Positions 7,735-14,982 of a stretch of 64,000 nucleotides of DNA are shown piece by piece. Positions within the stretch are counted from its first letter, which is position 1, and the number at the start of each line of letters is the position of its first letter. The DNA comes from a virus. The stretch covers positions 27,876 to 91,875 of the IMG/VR virus record IMGVR_UViG_3300023179_005355. One strand, written 5' to 3'. The translations under genes and the position numbers were made by a program. The notes below the pieces were generated by a model, which had not been told where the DNA came from, searched no databases, and saw only the letters and a list, made by a program, of their open reading frames with translations.

Positions 7735-8402
7735 TGTCCACCAAACCCTTTAATGAATTAGATAGTGAATTGCAGTCAATTCATGGTTACAACATAGATC
7801 CTAAAAATAGAGAAATTTATTTACATTCTCATATAGAAGGCATAGAAGAAGGTGGGGTTGACTATAGGTCCGCTGTGAATTTAGAAAAAAATTTAAGATA
7901 TCTTAATCTTGCATCTAATGAGCCTATATTAATTCATATGCATTTGTGTGGAGGTGACTGGGAGGATTGTTTAGCTATTTATGATACTATAAAACATTCT
8001 AGATCTAAAACAGTAGCACTAGCCTATGGAAAAGTACAATCATCAAGCAGCGTAATTTTTCAAGCATTTAAAACCAGAATACTGATGCCAAATGTGAACA
8101 TGTTAATACATTATGGTTCTATTAGTTTGGATGCAGAGCACAGCAAGGCCGCGTCTAGTAACGTCCAATGGAATGAAAAAGAGAGCGATAAGATGATTGA
8201 TATTTTTACAGATAGGTGTATGGATAGTATAATTGCTAAAGAAAAAAATTGGAAAAAAATGATGGCCAAAAAACATATAATGTCACAACTTGCTAACAAA
8301 TGCGATTGGATATTAACGGCCGAAGAAGCCGTGTATTATGGTTTTGCCGATGGTATTCTTGGCAGTAAAAAATATCCTAACATAGATTCACTCAAAAAGT
8401 AA
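7734..8402 (+). CDS. ClpP-like serine protease
   Basis: A 222-residue ClpP/crotonase-fold protease. Landmarks are: a beta strand EPILIHMHLCGGDWEDCLAIYDTI (residues ~63-86), the usual G-G-x-x-x-x-x-x-A-I-Y-D oxyanion element; GKVQSSSSVIF with the predicted nucleophile Ser103; MLIHYGS with His126; and the C-terminal ILTAEEAVYYGFADGIL, which aligns with the ClpP end 'L-A-x-E-A-x-x-Y-G-L-I-D'. The Ser-His spacing (23) is near that of ClpP (25). In phages such proteins act as prohead proteases or as stand-alone peptidases; the capsid genes are not in this window, so its substrate is unknown. Confidence 0.78.
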   Translation: MSTKPFNELDSELQSIHGYNIDPKNREIYLHSHIEGIEEGGVDYRSAVNLEKNLRYLNLASNEPILIHMHLCGGDWEDCLAIYDTIKHSRSKTVALAYGKVQSSSSVIFQAFKTRILMPNVNMLIHYGSISLDAEHSKAASSNVQWNEKESDKMIDIFTDRCMDSIIAKEKNWKKMMAKKHIMSQLANKCDWILTAEEAVYYGFADGILGSKKYPNIDSLKK

Positions 8403-8407
8403 CATAA

Positions 8408-9049
8408 ATGCTATTAGAATATTCTTACTATGATATAGCTTCAAATGACACAGAGATTCAAAACAATTTAACAGAAACTCTTAAGTATAATATTCAAGCC
8501 ATATCAGTTCTACCCCCGTATGCAAAACTGGCAAAGTCTCTAACATCGCCAGCAGTTAAAATTTCTTGCCCCATTGACTATCCAATGGGTGTTCTAGATT
8601 TAAAGTCTAGACTAAGTGCTGTTGATTTTTGTCTTAAAAATAATATAGACATTATAGAAGCTGTCTGTCCAGCACAGCTATTATGCAATAGAAAGTATGA
8701 TAAGTTTCGTGAAGACATTAGACAATTATCCTCTTTATGTGCTAATCTAAATGTAGAACTAAGATATATATTAGAATATAGACAATATTCTTACGAATTA
8801 TTATATAAAGTTGCTCAAATTTTATATGATTTCAATATAAACACAGTCTATCCATCAACCGGCTACTCTTTAGATGATATTAGTGATAATATAATTGCTT
8901 CAGCTTTAATTAATAAAAAAGTACCTAATATCAACATTATTTGTAATGGAAATCTATGGAATAGTAATCAAATAAAACTGGTCAAAAATAATCAACTCTA
9001 CGGATTAAGAGTAAATTCAATAAACGGCCTAAAACTAATAAATAGTTAA
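8408..9049 (+). CDS. DeoC-like TIM-barrel protein, probably lacking the Schiff-base lysine
   Basis: A 213-residue protein resembling deoxyribose-phosphate aldolase. ISVLPPYAKLAKSL matches the 'VNPxYV' strand, VKISCPIDYPMGVLDLKSRLSAVDFCL matches 'VGFPLG...K..E', DIIEAVCPAQLLCNRKYDKF matches the 'DMVINIG-L' region, and TVYPSTGYSLDDI matches the 'KTSTGF' strand. The lysine that forms the Schiff base in aldolases, just before T-S-T-G, is replaced (V-Y-P-S-T-G), and no clear second lysine motif is seen later. The fold is therefore likely but aldolase activity is doubtful. The protein may have another lyase, binding or virion role. Confidence 0.55.
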   Translation: MLLEYSYYDIASNDTEIQNNLTETLKYNIQAISVLPPYAKLAKSLTSPAVKISCPIDYPMGVLDLKSRLSAVDFCLKNNIDIIEAVCPAQLLCNRKYDKFREDIRQLSSLCANLNVELRYILEYRQYSYELLYKVAQILYDFNINTVYPSTGYSLDDISDNIIASALINKKVPNINIICNGNLWNSNQIKLVKNNQLYGLRVNSINGLKLINS

Positions 9050-9062
9050 TTACTAATTTTTA

Positions 9063-9071
9063 GGTGTATAA
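9063..9071 (+). promoter_or_regulatory. Candidate phage promoter motif GGTGTATAA
   Basis: GGTGTATAA lies 56 bp upstream of the ATG at 9119, in a 69-bp gap, with no sigma-70-like -35/-10 pair. It matches the motifs at 7241, 9712 and 23865. The gene it precedes is followed by a strong terminator, so the pair may bound a single-gene transcript. Confidence 0.45.
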
Positions 9072-9118
9072 GAAACATAAGTATACTTGTTTCTTTTTAA
9101 TCTTCATGGAGATAAACA

Positions 9119-9646
9119 ATGGCCACAATGCAACAAAACGGTAGTGCCGTAACAGGCACATCCACTAGCAATAACAGAGGTACTGCTAAGAATGTTGGAA
9201 CAGCATCTAGCGTACTAGAAAATAGTGTTTTAGGTACAGTTAATGTTGGCGTCTTTGGTTCAACCGTCATAAATGATGCTTATGCAGATGCCGCTCTATC
9301 TGGCGGTGTTTTTGCCTATAACCAAAGGAAGCCAGTAGCTGTAAGATATAGCACAACTTTAGCCACTGTTAGTAATAGAGTTTTACTTAGCGGAGCCAAT
9401 GTTCCTGCTAATTTAAGAGCTATTAATAAGAGAGAAGGCTACAGGTCCAGTGGTTATGCTACTGCTTTTAGAGCTGGTTATTTTAATCTATATACAGGTA
9501 GATGGACGGTTAATCCAACAGCCACCACAGAAACACCCGGAACAGATAATGCCGCTTCTGTAACCAGAAGTGCTCCCGGCACACTCCGTTTCAAGACCGG
9601 TGCCCCTGTAGCTGTTAGCAAAAACTATCCAGCTAAAAATGGCTAA
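9119..9646 (+). CDS. Probable abundant virion structural protein
   Basis: A 175-residue protein rich in Ala, Ser, Thr, Gly and Asn, with no Cys. The first ~55 residues are low complexity (AVTGTSTSNNRGTAKNVGTA), then a beta-rich part follows (FAYNQRKPVAVRYSTTL, NRVLLSGANVPANL, RSSGYATAFRAGYFNLYTGRW) and an Ala/Thr-rich end. This composition is typical of phage decoration, neck or tail-tube-like proteins, but no family was recognised. It has its own upstream motif (9063), a strong GGAG site 8 bp before ATG and an excellent terminator after it. This layout fits a highly expressed gene. Confidence 0.6.
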   Translation: MATMQQNGSAVTGTSTSNNRGTAKNVGTASSVLENSVLGTVNVGVFGSTVINDAYADAALSGGVFAYNQRKPVAVRYSTTLATVSNRVLLSGANVPANLRAINKREGYRSSGYATAFRAGYFNLYTGRWTVNPTATTETPGTDNAASVTRSAPGTLRFKTGAPVAVSKNYPAKNG

Positions 9647-9674
9647 TTATTAACTATAAATATAGCTTAAGAAG

Positions 9675-9708
9675 AGAACCAGGAATGCAAATTTCTGGTT
9701 CTTTTTTT
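9675..9708 (+). terminator. Strong intrinsic terminator
   Basis: A 12-bp stem (arms AGAACCAGGAAT and ATTTCTGGTTCT, one G-T pair) closes a GCAA tetraloop and is followed directly by seven T residues. It lies 29 bp after the stop of the 175-residue structural gene and before the motif at 9712. It is the clearest rho-independent terminator in the window. Confidence 0.92.
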
Positions 9709-9711
9709 ATA

Positions 9712-9720
9712 GGTGTATTA
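9712..9720 (+). promoter_or_regulatory. Candidate phage promoter motif GGTGTATTA
   Basis: GGTGTATTAGTATA starts four bases after the terminator T run and 63 bp before the ATG at 9775. Its place right after a strong terminator makes a new transcription start here likely. It shares the core with the motifs at 7241, 9063 and 23865. Confidence 0.45.
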
Positions 9721-9774
9721 GTATAAAGAAGCTTTATTTATTTTCTCTATTAATCACATATTAAAGGTTAGATT

Positions 9775-10095
9775 ATGTCAGACAACCTTATTCATTTCTG
9801 GGAAAGCATAGCAAGTGCAGCCATTGGCATAATCATCACAATGAGTGGATTTTGGGTAATGTTTGGTCGCAACATGACTACAAAAGCAGATGTTCTAGCT
9901 ATGATAGAAACACAAAGTCCGTATGTTCATGATAGACAATTTATTATGGAGCGATTGAATACCAATAAAGAAACACAGGCCGCGTTTGCTGCTGCGTTAC
10001 AAAGAAATACAGAAGTTATGAATGAATTAAAAATACAAATTATGATATTGGGTAAAACATTAGAAGCTTTAGAAGATCGTATTGAACATAAATAA
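9775..10095 (+). CDS. Single-pass membrane protein with C-terminal coiled coil
   Basis: A 106-residue protein. Residues ~12-30 (SAAIGIIITMSGFWVMFG) form one membrane helix. The rest is charged and predicted helical or coiled coil (TQAAFAAALQRNTEVMNELK, then GKTLEALEDRIEHK). This layout resembles haemolysin XhlA-type and other phage lysis accessory proteins, but without a diagnostic motif. It opens a ten-gene run dominated by small membrane proteins and a papain-like protease, so a lysis or envelope role is likely. Confidence 0.55.
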   Translation: MSDNLIHFWESIASAAIGIIITMSGFWVMFGRNMTTKADVLAMIETQSPYVHDRQFIMERLNTNKETQAAFAAALQRNTEVMNELKIQIMILGKTLEALEDRIEHK

Positions 10096-10115
10096 TTTTA
10101 CAATGGAGAATATAT

Positions 10116-10325
10116 ATGCCCAGGCCATTCACTGATATTAGCAAAATTGACAATAGTAAAGACATTAATAATATAGCTGCTATATGCTCTACTCTGCCTA
10201 CTGGCGGATCATCTAAATTAATTACAAAAACTAGTTATCCTGGTGATCTTACTATAGAAAATATTCAACAAAAATATGGGGATAAATTCTATAATGGCAT
10301 ACTTGTAGAAACAGTTACCAGTTAA
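10116..10325 (+). CDS. Small hypothetical protein
   Basis: This 69-residue soluble protein is preceded by a TGGAG site. It starts MPRPFTDISKIDNSKDINNI and ends with IENIQQKYGDKFYNGILVET. No membrane segment, Cys pair or known motif. It sits between two membrane-protein genes of the probable lysis region, 20 bp after the first. Function unknown. Confidence 0.55.
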   Translation: MPRPFTDISKIDNSKDINNIAAICSTLPTGGSSKLITKTSYPGDLTIENIQQKYGDKFYNGILVETVTS

Positions 10326-10369
10326 ATAAAATACAATCATTGATATACATAATCAGCTTAACTAATATT

Positions 10370-10378
10370 GGTGTAATA
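10370..10378 (+). promoter_or_regulatory. Weak copy of the candidate promoter motif (GGTGTAATA)
   Basis: GGTGTAATAATTAATT occurs 29 bp before the ATG at 10399, in a 73-bp gap. It differs from the other copies in the last bases and is closer to the start codon than the 53-63 bp seen elsewhere, so it may be a weak or chance copy. Confidence 0.25.
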
Positions 10379-10398
10379 ATTAATTATGGAGAAACTCT

Positions 10399-10755
10399 AT
10401 GGTAAAACCCGGCTATCGCACAAGTGAATTCTGGTTTACTGTTGTTAGTTTTGTTTTTAGTGGTTTATATCTTGTTGGATTAATTGGAGACAATACTCAA
10501 AAAGAAGATCTCATACGAGATGTTAGTCATGGGGTGGAAAGTATAATTTTAATTGGTGGTCAATTAGCAATTCTTTGGAAATATATACAGAGCAGAAAAG
10601 AAATAAAAAAAACTTGGTGGGATACAGCAAATCCAGAAGAAAGAAAGATGGCAAATAAAACCAATGACAGGAGAACTAACAATGGAAACAATCAAAGAAG
10701 CAATAAAACCAGAAGTAGAAAAACTAATAAGTCAAGCAAAAATATCGCTAAATGA
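10399..10755 (+). CDS. Holin-like membrane protein
   Basis: A 118-residue protein with two predicted membrane helices: residues ~10-30 (EFWFTVVSFVFSGLYLVGLIG) and ~46-65 (SIILIGGQLAILWKYI). They are separated by a short charged loop and followed by a strongly basic, Asn/Lys/Arg-rich tail. The start 'KPGYRTSEFW' is typical of a group of phage holin-like proteins. Class II holins have two helices and a basic tail as here. The tail overlaps the next gene by 74 bp (from 10682), so part of it is dual coding. It is preceded by ATGGAG 9 bp from ATG. Confidence 0.65.
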   Translation: MVKPGYRTSEFWFTVVSFVFSGLYLVGLIGDNTQKEDLIRDVSHGVESIILIGGQLAILWKYIQSRKEIKKTWWDTANPEERKMANKTNDRRTNNGNNQRSNKTRSRKTNKSSKNIAK

Positions 10756-11110
10756 AATTAAAGTTGTAGCTTTAGCCCAAGCATGGAAAATTTTACAGCT
10801 TGCTGTAGCTAGTGTTATTCAAATTATAGAAAATACAGCATCAGATTTAGCTGGAAAAAATAAAAAAGCTATTGCTATGGAGCTATTAAGCAAATTCTAT
10901 GATAGTGTTTTTGTAGTTGTTGATGTTCCCTTTGTTCCAAATCTACTAGAGCCTATTATACATAAGTATGTAAAAACACTTTTGATGATTTTAGTCAGTT
11001 CAACAATTGACGCCATGGTAACTACCTTTAGAAATACCGGCGTTTTTGTGGACCCTGCCGCTAAAGTTAATGTTTTTATAGATGTTAAGCCACGAATTTC
11101 TGATAAATAA
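10682..11110 (+). CDS. Hypothetical protein of the lysis region, membrane-associating
   Basis: About 142 residues from the ATG at 10682, chosen because AGGAG lies 10 bp upstream; an in-frame ATG at 10664 has no such site. The N-terminus is amphipathic helical (METIKEAIKPEVEKLISQAK), then AQAWKILQLAVASVIQIIEN. A central hydrophobic stretch VFVVVDVPFVPNLLEPII and LLMILVSSTIDAMV suggest membrane contact. It overlaps the holin-like gene by 74 bp. It may be a holin partner; this is inferred from position only. Confidence 0.5.
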   Translation: METIKEAIKPEVEKLISQAKISLNEIKVVALAQAWKILQLAVASVIQIIENTASDLAGKNKKAIAMELLSKFYDSVFVVVDVPFVPNLLEPIIHKYVKTLLMILVSSTIDAMVTTFRNTGVFVDPAAKVNVFIDVKPRISDK

Positions 11111-11122
11111 GAGGATATACAA

Positions 11123-11515
11123 ATGAATTTTACTGAAAGTTTTCAAGAGTTTAGTAGTAAATTAAGCACAATGGATCTTGCTCTTTATGCTGGTATTGGT
11201 TTGGTACTATGGGTTATGTTTAAAGATAAACTAAGCCCAGTTCAGGCATTAATTGCGGGATTAATTGACAAGGTTAGTAATAAATCAGCTTCGGGAGCAG
11301 TACCAACACCAGTTGTAACATTACCTTCTGTTGGTCCTTCTAAGAAAGTTGCCGATACGCCAGAGGACGTATTCTTCAAATTGGTTGTATCTTGGAAACA
11401 AACCAGAGACTTAGCGGTACAAAGTGGTTGTGTTGAAGCTGTTAAGGTAGCAGATCAAATGTTTCCTTTTCTCAGCCCCAATGTATGCAATGATCAGAAA
11501 AAGGATGTAGTATGA
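11123..11515 (+). CDS. Single-pass membrane protein of the lysis region
   Basis: A 130-residue protein preceded by AGAGGA. Residues ~17-33 (MDLALYAGIGLVLWVMF) form a membrane helix, then a Ser/Pro/Val-rich linker (SASGAVPTPVVTLPSVGPS) and a C-terminal helical domain (EDVFFKLVVSWKQTRDLAVQ) with two Cys near the end. It overlaps the next gene by four bases (ATGA). An anchor, linker and small domain layout fits an envelope-spanning accessory protein, but no family was recognised. Confidence 0.5.
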   Translation: MNFTESFQEFSSKLSTMDLALYAGIGLVLWVMFKDKLSPVQALIAGLIDKVSNKSASGAVPTPVVTLPSVGPSKKVADTPEDVFFKLVVSWKQTRDLAVQSGCVEAVKVADQMFPFLSPNVCNDQKKDVV

Positions 11516-12003
11516 ACAAAAATTTAATACTAAATATAGCAATAGTGTTGATTGGTATTGGTTTATTAAAACCAAGTATACCGGGTTTTATAAACAACAA
11601 ACCAATAGCCATAGATGTCTTAGAGCTAGCCGAACCATCTGATGATAAGCTGAAAGCAGAAGCAAATGATGTGGTGGCCATATTTAAACATGCAGGATCA
11701 GATGCTAAGTCTGATGCTAGAAGATTAAGAGACTTATATATGGACTTGGCTAAGTTAGTCTCTTTGGATGGTGAAGATGAGGTTATTAAAAACACAGAAG
11801 AAATTCGTCAAGCCAATAGTCTCACTGGAGTTATGTTAAGACTGGATATAAAAGATAAATATCCTAATCTTGCCAAAGAAGCCAAAGAGGTTATAGTTGC
11901 TGCAATTGGGGACGATAATATTGTACTATCTAAAGAATTAAGGGTAAAAACAGCCGATGCACTTAATGCACTAGCTTGGGCTTGTAATGAGGGTAGTAAA
12001 TAA
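11512..12003 (+). CDS. Membrane-anchored or exported protein of the lysis region
   Basis: A 163-residue protein with an N-terminal hydrophobic segment (residues ~4-20, LILNIAIVLIGIGLL), likely a signal anchor. It is followed by a helical, charged soluble domain (KLKAEANDVVAIFKHAGSDA, ARRLRDLYMDLAKLVSL, EVIVAAIGDDNIVLSKELR). It starts four bases inside the previous gene and ends where the papain-like protease starts (TAATG), so the three are coupled. Possible chaperone, inhibitor or partner of the protease; no sequence motif supports a specific role. Confidence 0.5.
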   Translation: MNKNLILNIAIVLIGIGLLKPSIPGFINNKPIAIDVLELAEPSDDKLKAEANDVVAIFKHAGSDAKSDARRLRDLYMDLAKLVSLDGEDEVIKNTEEIRQANSLTGVMLRLDIKDKYPNLAKEAKEVIVAAIGDDNIVLSKELRVKTADALNALAWACNEGSK

Positions 12004-12929
12004 TGCCAAGATATACTCCGAAAGAATTATACGATAATTATCGTCAAGGATTTAGTGGATGCATTTGGGAAGAGCATGTATTCAATAACCTAATGGAGAA
12101 GTCCAAGTATCCATTATTTGGAGCAGCAAGTGGGAAGATACGCGGCACTGGTAAGGGAAAATTATCAACACCATACAAAAGTGTTCTTAAATTTGATAAA
12201 AATCCTTATAATGAACGACAAACTACAGGAGATTGTGTATCTCATGGAACACGGAACGCTTGTGATGTTTCCAGAGCAGTAGAAATAGATGTTCATAATG
12301 AAAGAGAGGATTGGATAGCTAGAGGTGCTACAGAAGCTATATATGGATATAGAGGCTTTTCTGGTCAGGGTATGAGTTGTGCTAGAGCGGCTGAGTTTGT
12401 TAGTAAAGTTGGTGGAGTAGTAGTAAGAAAAAATTATCCCGGTATTGTAGACTTTAGTAAATACAACGGTAATTTAGGAGCCGGTTGGGGCGGCAGAGGT
12501 CTACCAGATAAAGTATTAGATTTAGCAAATGATCATCAAATTAAAACAGCATCATTAATTAGAACAGTAGAAGAAGCGCGAGACGCTCTTCATAATGGCT
12601 ATGGTTTAGCAGTATGCTCTAATTATGGATTTAGTAGTACAAGAGACAAGAAGGGGTTTGCTAGAGCATCTGGTAATTGGGCTCATTGTATGGCCTGGAT
12701 AGCCTGCGATGATACTAATGGAGAACCAGCATTTTTAGTGCAAAATAGTTGGGGTAAATGGAATGATGGTGGACATCCAGAATGGGGTCCGATACCCGAC
12801 GGGTCATTTTTAATACACACCGATGTGGCGGCAGGGATGCTTGCTCAAAACGGGTCTTATGCTTTTAGTGGATTTGATGGATTTCCATTACAAAAGCTTC
12901 CTTCTTACGGTTTTGAGGATTATCTATGA
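12003..12929 (+). CDS. Papain-like (C1-type) cysteine peptidase
   Basis: A 308-residue protein with a complete papain-type catalytic set: oxyanion Gln73 and nucleophile Cys78 in QTTGDCVSHG, His228 in GNWAHCMAW, and Asn248 in FLVQNSWGKWN. The N-S-W-G motif is diagnostic of the C1 family. There is no clear signal peptide or long inhibitory propeptide; about 70 residues precede the active Cys. Its place directly after membrane proteins and a holin-like gene suggests it may act on the envelope as a lytic enzyme, or process virion proteins. C1 peptidases are unusual in phages. Start chosen at the TAATG overlap. Confidence 0.82.
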   Translation: MPRYTPKELYDNYRQGFSGCIWEEHVFNNLMEKSKYPLFGAASGKIRGTGKGKLSTPYKSVLKFDKNPYNERQTTGDCVSHGTRNACDVSRAVEIDVHNEREDWIARGATEAIYGYRGFSGQGMSCARAAEFVSKVGGVVVRKNYPGIVDFSKYNGNLGAGWGGRGLPDKVLDLANDHQIKTASLIRTVEEARDALHNGYGLAVCSNYGFSSTRDKKGFARASGNWAHCMAWIACDDTNGEPAFLVQNSWGKWNDGGHPEWGPIPDGSFLIHTDVAAGMLAQNGSYAFSGFDGFPLQKLPSYGFEDYL

Positions 12930-13141
12930 ATCTAAGAGAAAGATTACAATTCAGGGCTTTGATCAATTTAATAATTACTATTATAGAAAAATTAGCTAAT
13001 ATTTTAGTAAAACTTGCTCCCAAAACCAAACCAGACATTCCTCCTCCTGACGATGTTCCATCTCCACGCAGACCAAGACCACTTAAAAAGGTGATAGATA
13101 CAATAGATAATGTTATACCATTACCGTGGAGAAAAAAATGA
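12926..13141 (+). CDS. Small amphipathic, proline-rich protein
   Basis: This 71-residue protein overlaps the peptidase gene by four bases (ATGA). Residues ~10-30 (RALINLIITIIEKLANILVKL) form a hydrophobic or amphipathic helix likely to sit in a membrane. The rest is Pro/Lys/Arg-rich (PDIPPPDDVPSPRRPRPLKK). The layout is compatible with a spanin-like or membrane-active peptide, but there is no lipobox. Function unknown. Confidence 0.5.
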   Translation: MNLRERLQFRALINLIITIIEKLANILVKLAPKTKPDIPPPDDVPSPRRPRPLKKVIDTIDNVIPLPWRKK

Positions 13142-13371
13142 ATAAAGTTTCTATCGGATTATTGTGTGTTGGTTTTTTGTTTTTTCAACAAAATTATTAT
13201 GGATCAACGCTTGCTCCAGTGGTCATAGCTGGGGGCATTATTAAAGCCAAGCATGTACAGGCCGAAACAATAAAACACAAAAGAAAAGATTGTCCTGTGT
13301 GTAAAGGCAAGGGTTGGTATATGAGCGGCGATGGTATCAAAAAAATAGATTGCAATTATTGCGAACCCTAA
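13138..13371 (+). CDS. Membrane-anchored protein with a single CxxCxGxG zinc motif
   Basis: About 77 residues from the ATG at 13138; a GTG at 13126 is in frame, but GGAG lies 9 bp before the ATG. The N-terminus is hydrophobic (IGLLCVGFLFF) and a second hydrophobic part (LAPVVIAGGII) follows. The C-terminal half has CPVCKGKGW and, 12 residues on, CNYC, like one half of the DnaJ cysteine-rich domain. It probably binds one zinc ion next to the membrane. The unit is too small to be a DnaJ. It overlaps the previous gene by four bases. Confidence 0.55.
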   Translation: MNKVSIGLLCVGFLFFQQNYYGSTLAPVVIAGGIIKAKHVQAETIKHKRKDCPVCKGKGWYMSGDGIKKIDCNYCEP

Positions 13372-13391
13372 CATTAAAGAGTTTATAATTT

Positions 13392-13796
13392 ATGAATAAT
13401 CATCAAAGCGAAAAACTTAAAGACATAGCTGTTAAAATATTAAATAAATCCCAAGTGCCAACTGATGGTAATCATGGTTTTGCTATTATTACCATTTTAA
13501 TGATTATAAGCGTCATATTAACTTGTATTAGAATTTTACAAGAATGCAATAAGAGTAAACTGGTGGGGATGTCAACACAACAAGATAAATATAATCTATA
13601 TGGTGAACAAATCAAGTATTTTAGTTCTAATAGGGGCTGGTTTACTAAAATGCGTATCAAAAAAATTCTAAGGCAAGAAATGAGTAGGGAAGACTATGCC
13701 AAATATGGTCTATCTATATTGACTGCTTTGTTAGACACAGGAGAGGTTCTTACGGAGGAGGAGATTATTACACTAGCGGAGGCTGCAAATGTTTAG
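13392..13796 (+). CDS. Single-pass membrane protein, unknown function
   Basis: A 134-residue protein with one membrane helix at residues ~28-46 (HGFAIITILMIISVILTCI). The soluble C-terminal part is helical (WFTKMRIKKILRQEMSREDY, then LTALLDTGEVLTEEEIITLA). It overlaps the next membrane gene by eight bases. It belongs to the membrane-protein run that includes the holin-like and papain-like genes. No family was recognised. Confidence 0.5.
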   Translation: MNNHQSEKLKDIAVKILNKSQVPTDGNHGFAIITILMIISVILTCIRILQECNKSKLVGMSTQQDKYNLYGEQIKYFSSNRGWFTKMRIKKILRQEMSREDYAKYGLSILTALLDTGEVLTEEEIITLAEAANV

Positions 13797-14046
13797 CATA
13801 TTAATATGGGCTGTTTATGGAATTTTCGTTGGCAGTATTGCAAAAAGCATAGTTCCGGGAGAAGAGAGATTTGGATTTTTACAAACTGTTGCTTTGGGCA
13901 TAGCAGGGTCGTATGTTGGCGGAGCCCTATTATATCTGCTTGGTAAGTATGAAGCTGTGAGTCCAGCAGGATTATTTATGGGCGTAGTGGGTTCAGTAAT
14001 CGCTTTAGTGGTATACAATAAGCTAACATCACCTACTCCTAAATAG
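13789..14046 (+). CDS. GlsB/YeaQ/YmgE-family membrane protein
   Basis: An 85-residue protein with three hydrophobic segments and the Gly-rich pattern of the GlsB/YeaQ/YmgE (transglycosylase-associated) family: an N-terminal helix IWAVYGIFVGSIAKSIVPG, then GFLQTVALGIAGSYVGGALLYLLG and LFMGVVGSVIALVVYNKL. Length matches the family (about 82-90). In bacteria these are small inner-membrane proteins linked to envelope stress; the biochemical role is unknown. Its presence at the end of a phage membrane-protein run is unusual and suggests an envelope function during infection. Confidence 0.75.
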   Translation: MFSILIWAVYGIFVGSIAKSIVPGEERFGFLQTVALGIAGSYVGGALLYLLGKYEAVSPAGLFMGVVGSVIALVVYNKLTSPTPK

Positions 14047-14049
14047 TTT

Positions 14050-14976
14050 ATGGTTGATGTCTATTTATGGCTATATCATATTGATTTGTGGCCCGAGTTT
14101 TATGACTTACTGTCTCCTATTAAAAACAGGATAGTTTTACATCTTGGATTATGTGAAGAAACGTCTCTAGCTTCTAATATAGAGACAGATGTAAAAAATA
14201 ACTTTCCTAGCTTTCAAATTAATTATCATAAAAATGTTGGTGGAGATATATTACCTTTTCTTTCTGATTTTGCTAATAATATGAACAAGCAATCTTTTTT
14301 TATAAAAATACATAGTAAAAAAAGTAAATTAATGTCTAAAATAGAATGGAGACACGTTTTATTACATTCCTTGCTAGGAAACGGTGGTAAAAATTTTGAT
14401 TATAACTATACATACATGACTAAATATAACAAAATAGGCTTAATAAGTCATGCTAATTTACTATTAAATAATAAAGAGTTTTTAAATTTCTCCAAAATTA
14501 ACGAAATATTACAATACTATGAATGGCCCAAACCCCCGATTAACAAACGAAAGTTCGCTGCTGGCACAATGTTTATGGCCAGAAGTGACTTATATCATAA
14601 GTTTATTAATACTCAGTCTTTATCTTATCTAAAGCCTAGACTAGAGACAGAAAAAGGATACGTGATCGATTATAAAGAAGGAAAATATTGCCATAGTATA
14701 GAAAGAATATTTGGATATATTTCTCAATATAATGGATATAAAATTGCGTCTACCAAATACCCAAATATCAGAATCATAAATACTAAATCTACTACTAAAA
14801 AATTACATTTATCTATGGCATACGATAACTTTGTTTTTTTGGAAGAAGATCTTTCTGTACACGGTCGGCTATTGCAGCGAGACGCCAACTCATTTACTAT
14901 AGAGTGGCATCATCTATCTGAGTCTACCATTAGAAATTATAAAAAATTAAATAATAGAAGCTATATAGGGCATTAA
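14050..14976 (+). CDS. RgpF-like rhamnan synthesis family glycosyltransferase
   Basis: A 308-residue protein with the signatures of the rhamnan synthesis F family: NVGGDILPFLSDF (residues ~60-72), FIKIHSKKSKL (~84-94, the 'K-x-H-x-K-K-S' motif), a W-R-H-x-L-L-H-x-L-L segment (~100-109), and FAAGTMFMAR (~170-179, 'GTMF-x-x-R'). The family contributes to rhamnose-containing cell-wall polysaccharide synthesis. The gene opens a cluster with a sugar-nucleotide dehydratase-like gene and several transferases, so it probably builds a sugar chain on virion or host surface. Confidence 0.75.
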   Translation: MVDVYLWLYHIDLWPEFYDLLSPIKNRIVLHLGLCEETSLASNIETDVKNNFPSFQINYHKNVGGDILPFLSDFANNMNKQSFFIKIHSKKSKLMSKIEWRHVLLHSLLGNGGKNFDYNYTYMTKYNKIGLISHANLLLNNKEFLNFSKINEILQYYEWPKPPINKRKFAAGTMFMARSDLYHKFINTQSLSYLKPRLETEKGYVIDYKEGKYCHSIERIFGYISQYNGYKIASTKYPNIRIINTKSTTKKLHLSMAYDNFVFLEEDLSVHGRLLQRDANSFTIEWHHLSESTIRNYKKLNNRSYIGH

Positions 14977-14982
14977 TACCCA

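Noticed and set aside
9655-9662. TATAAATA, the T4 late promoter consensus
   Set aside because: It lies before, not after, the strong terminator at 9675 and 120 bp from the next start. A+T-rich DNA produces such matches by chance, and no other gene here has one at a fitting distance.
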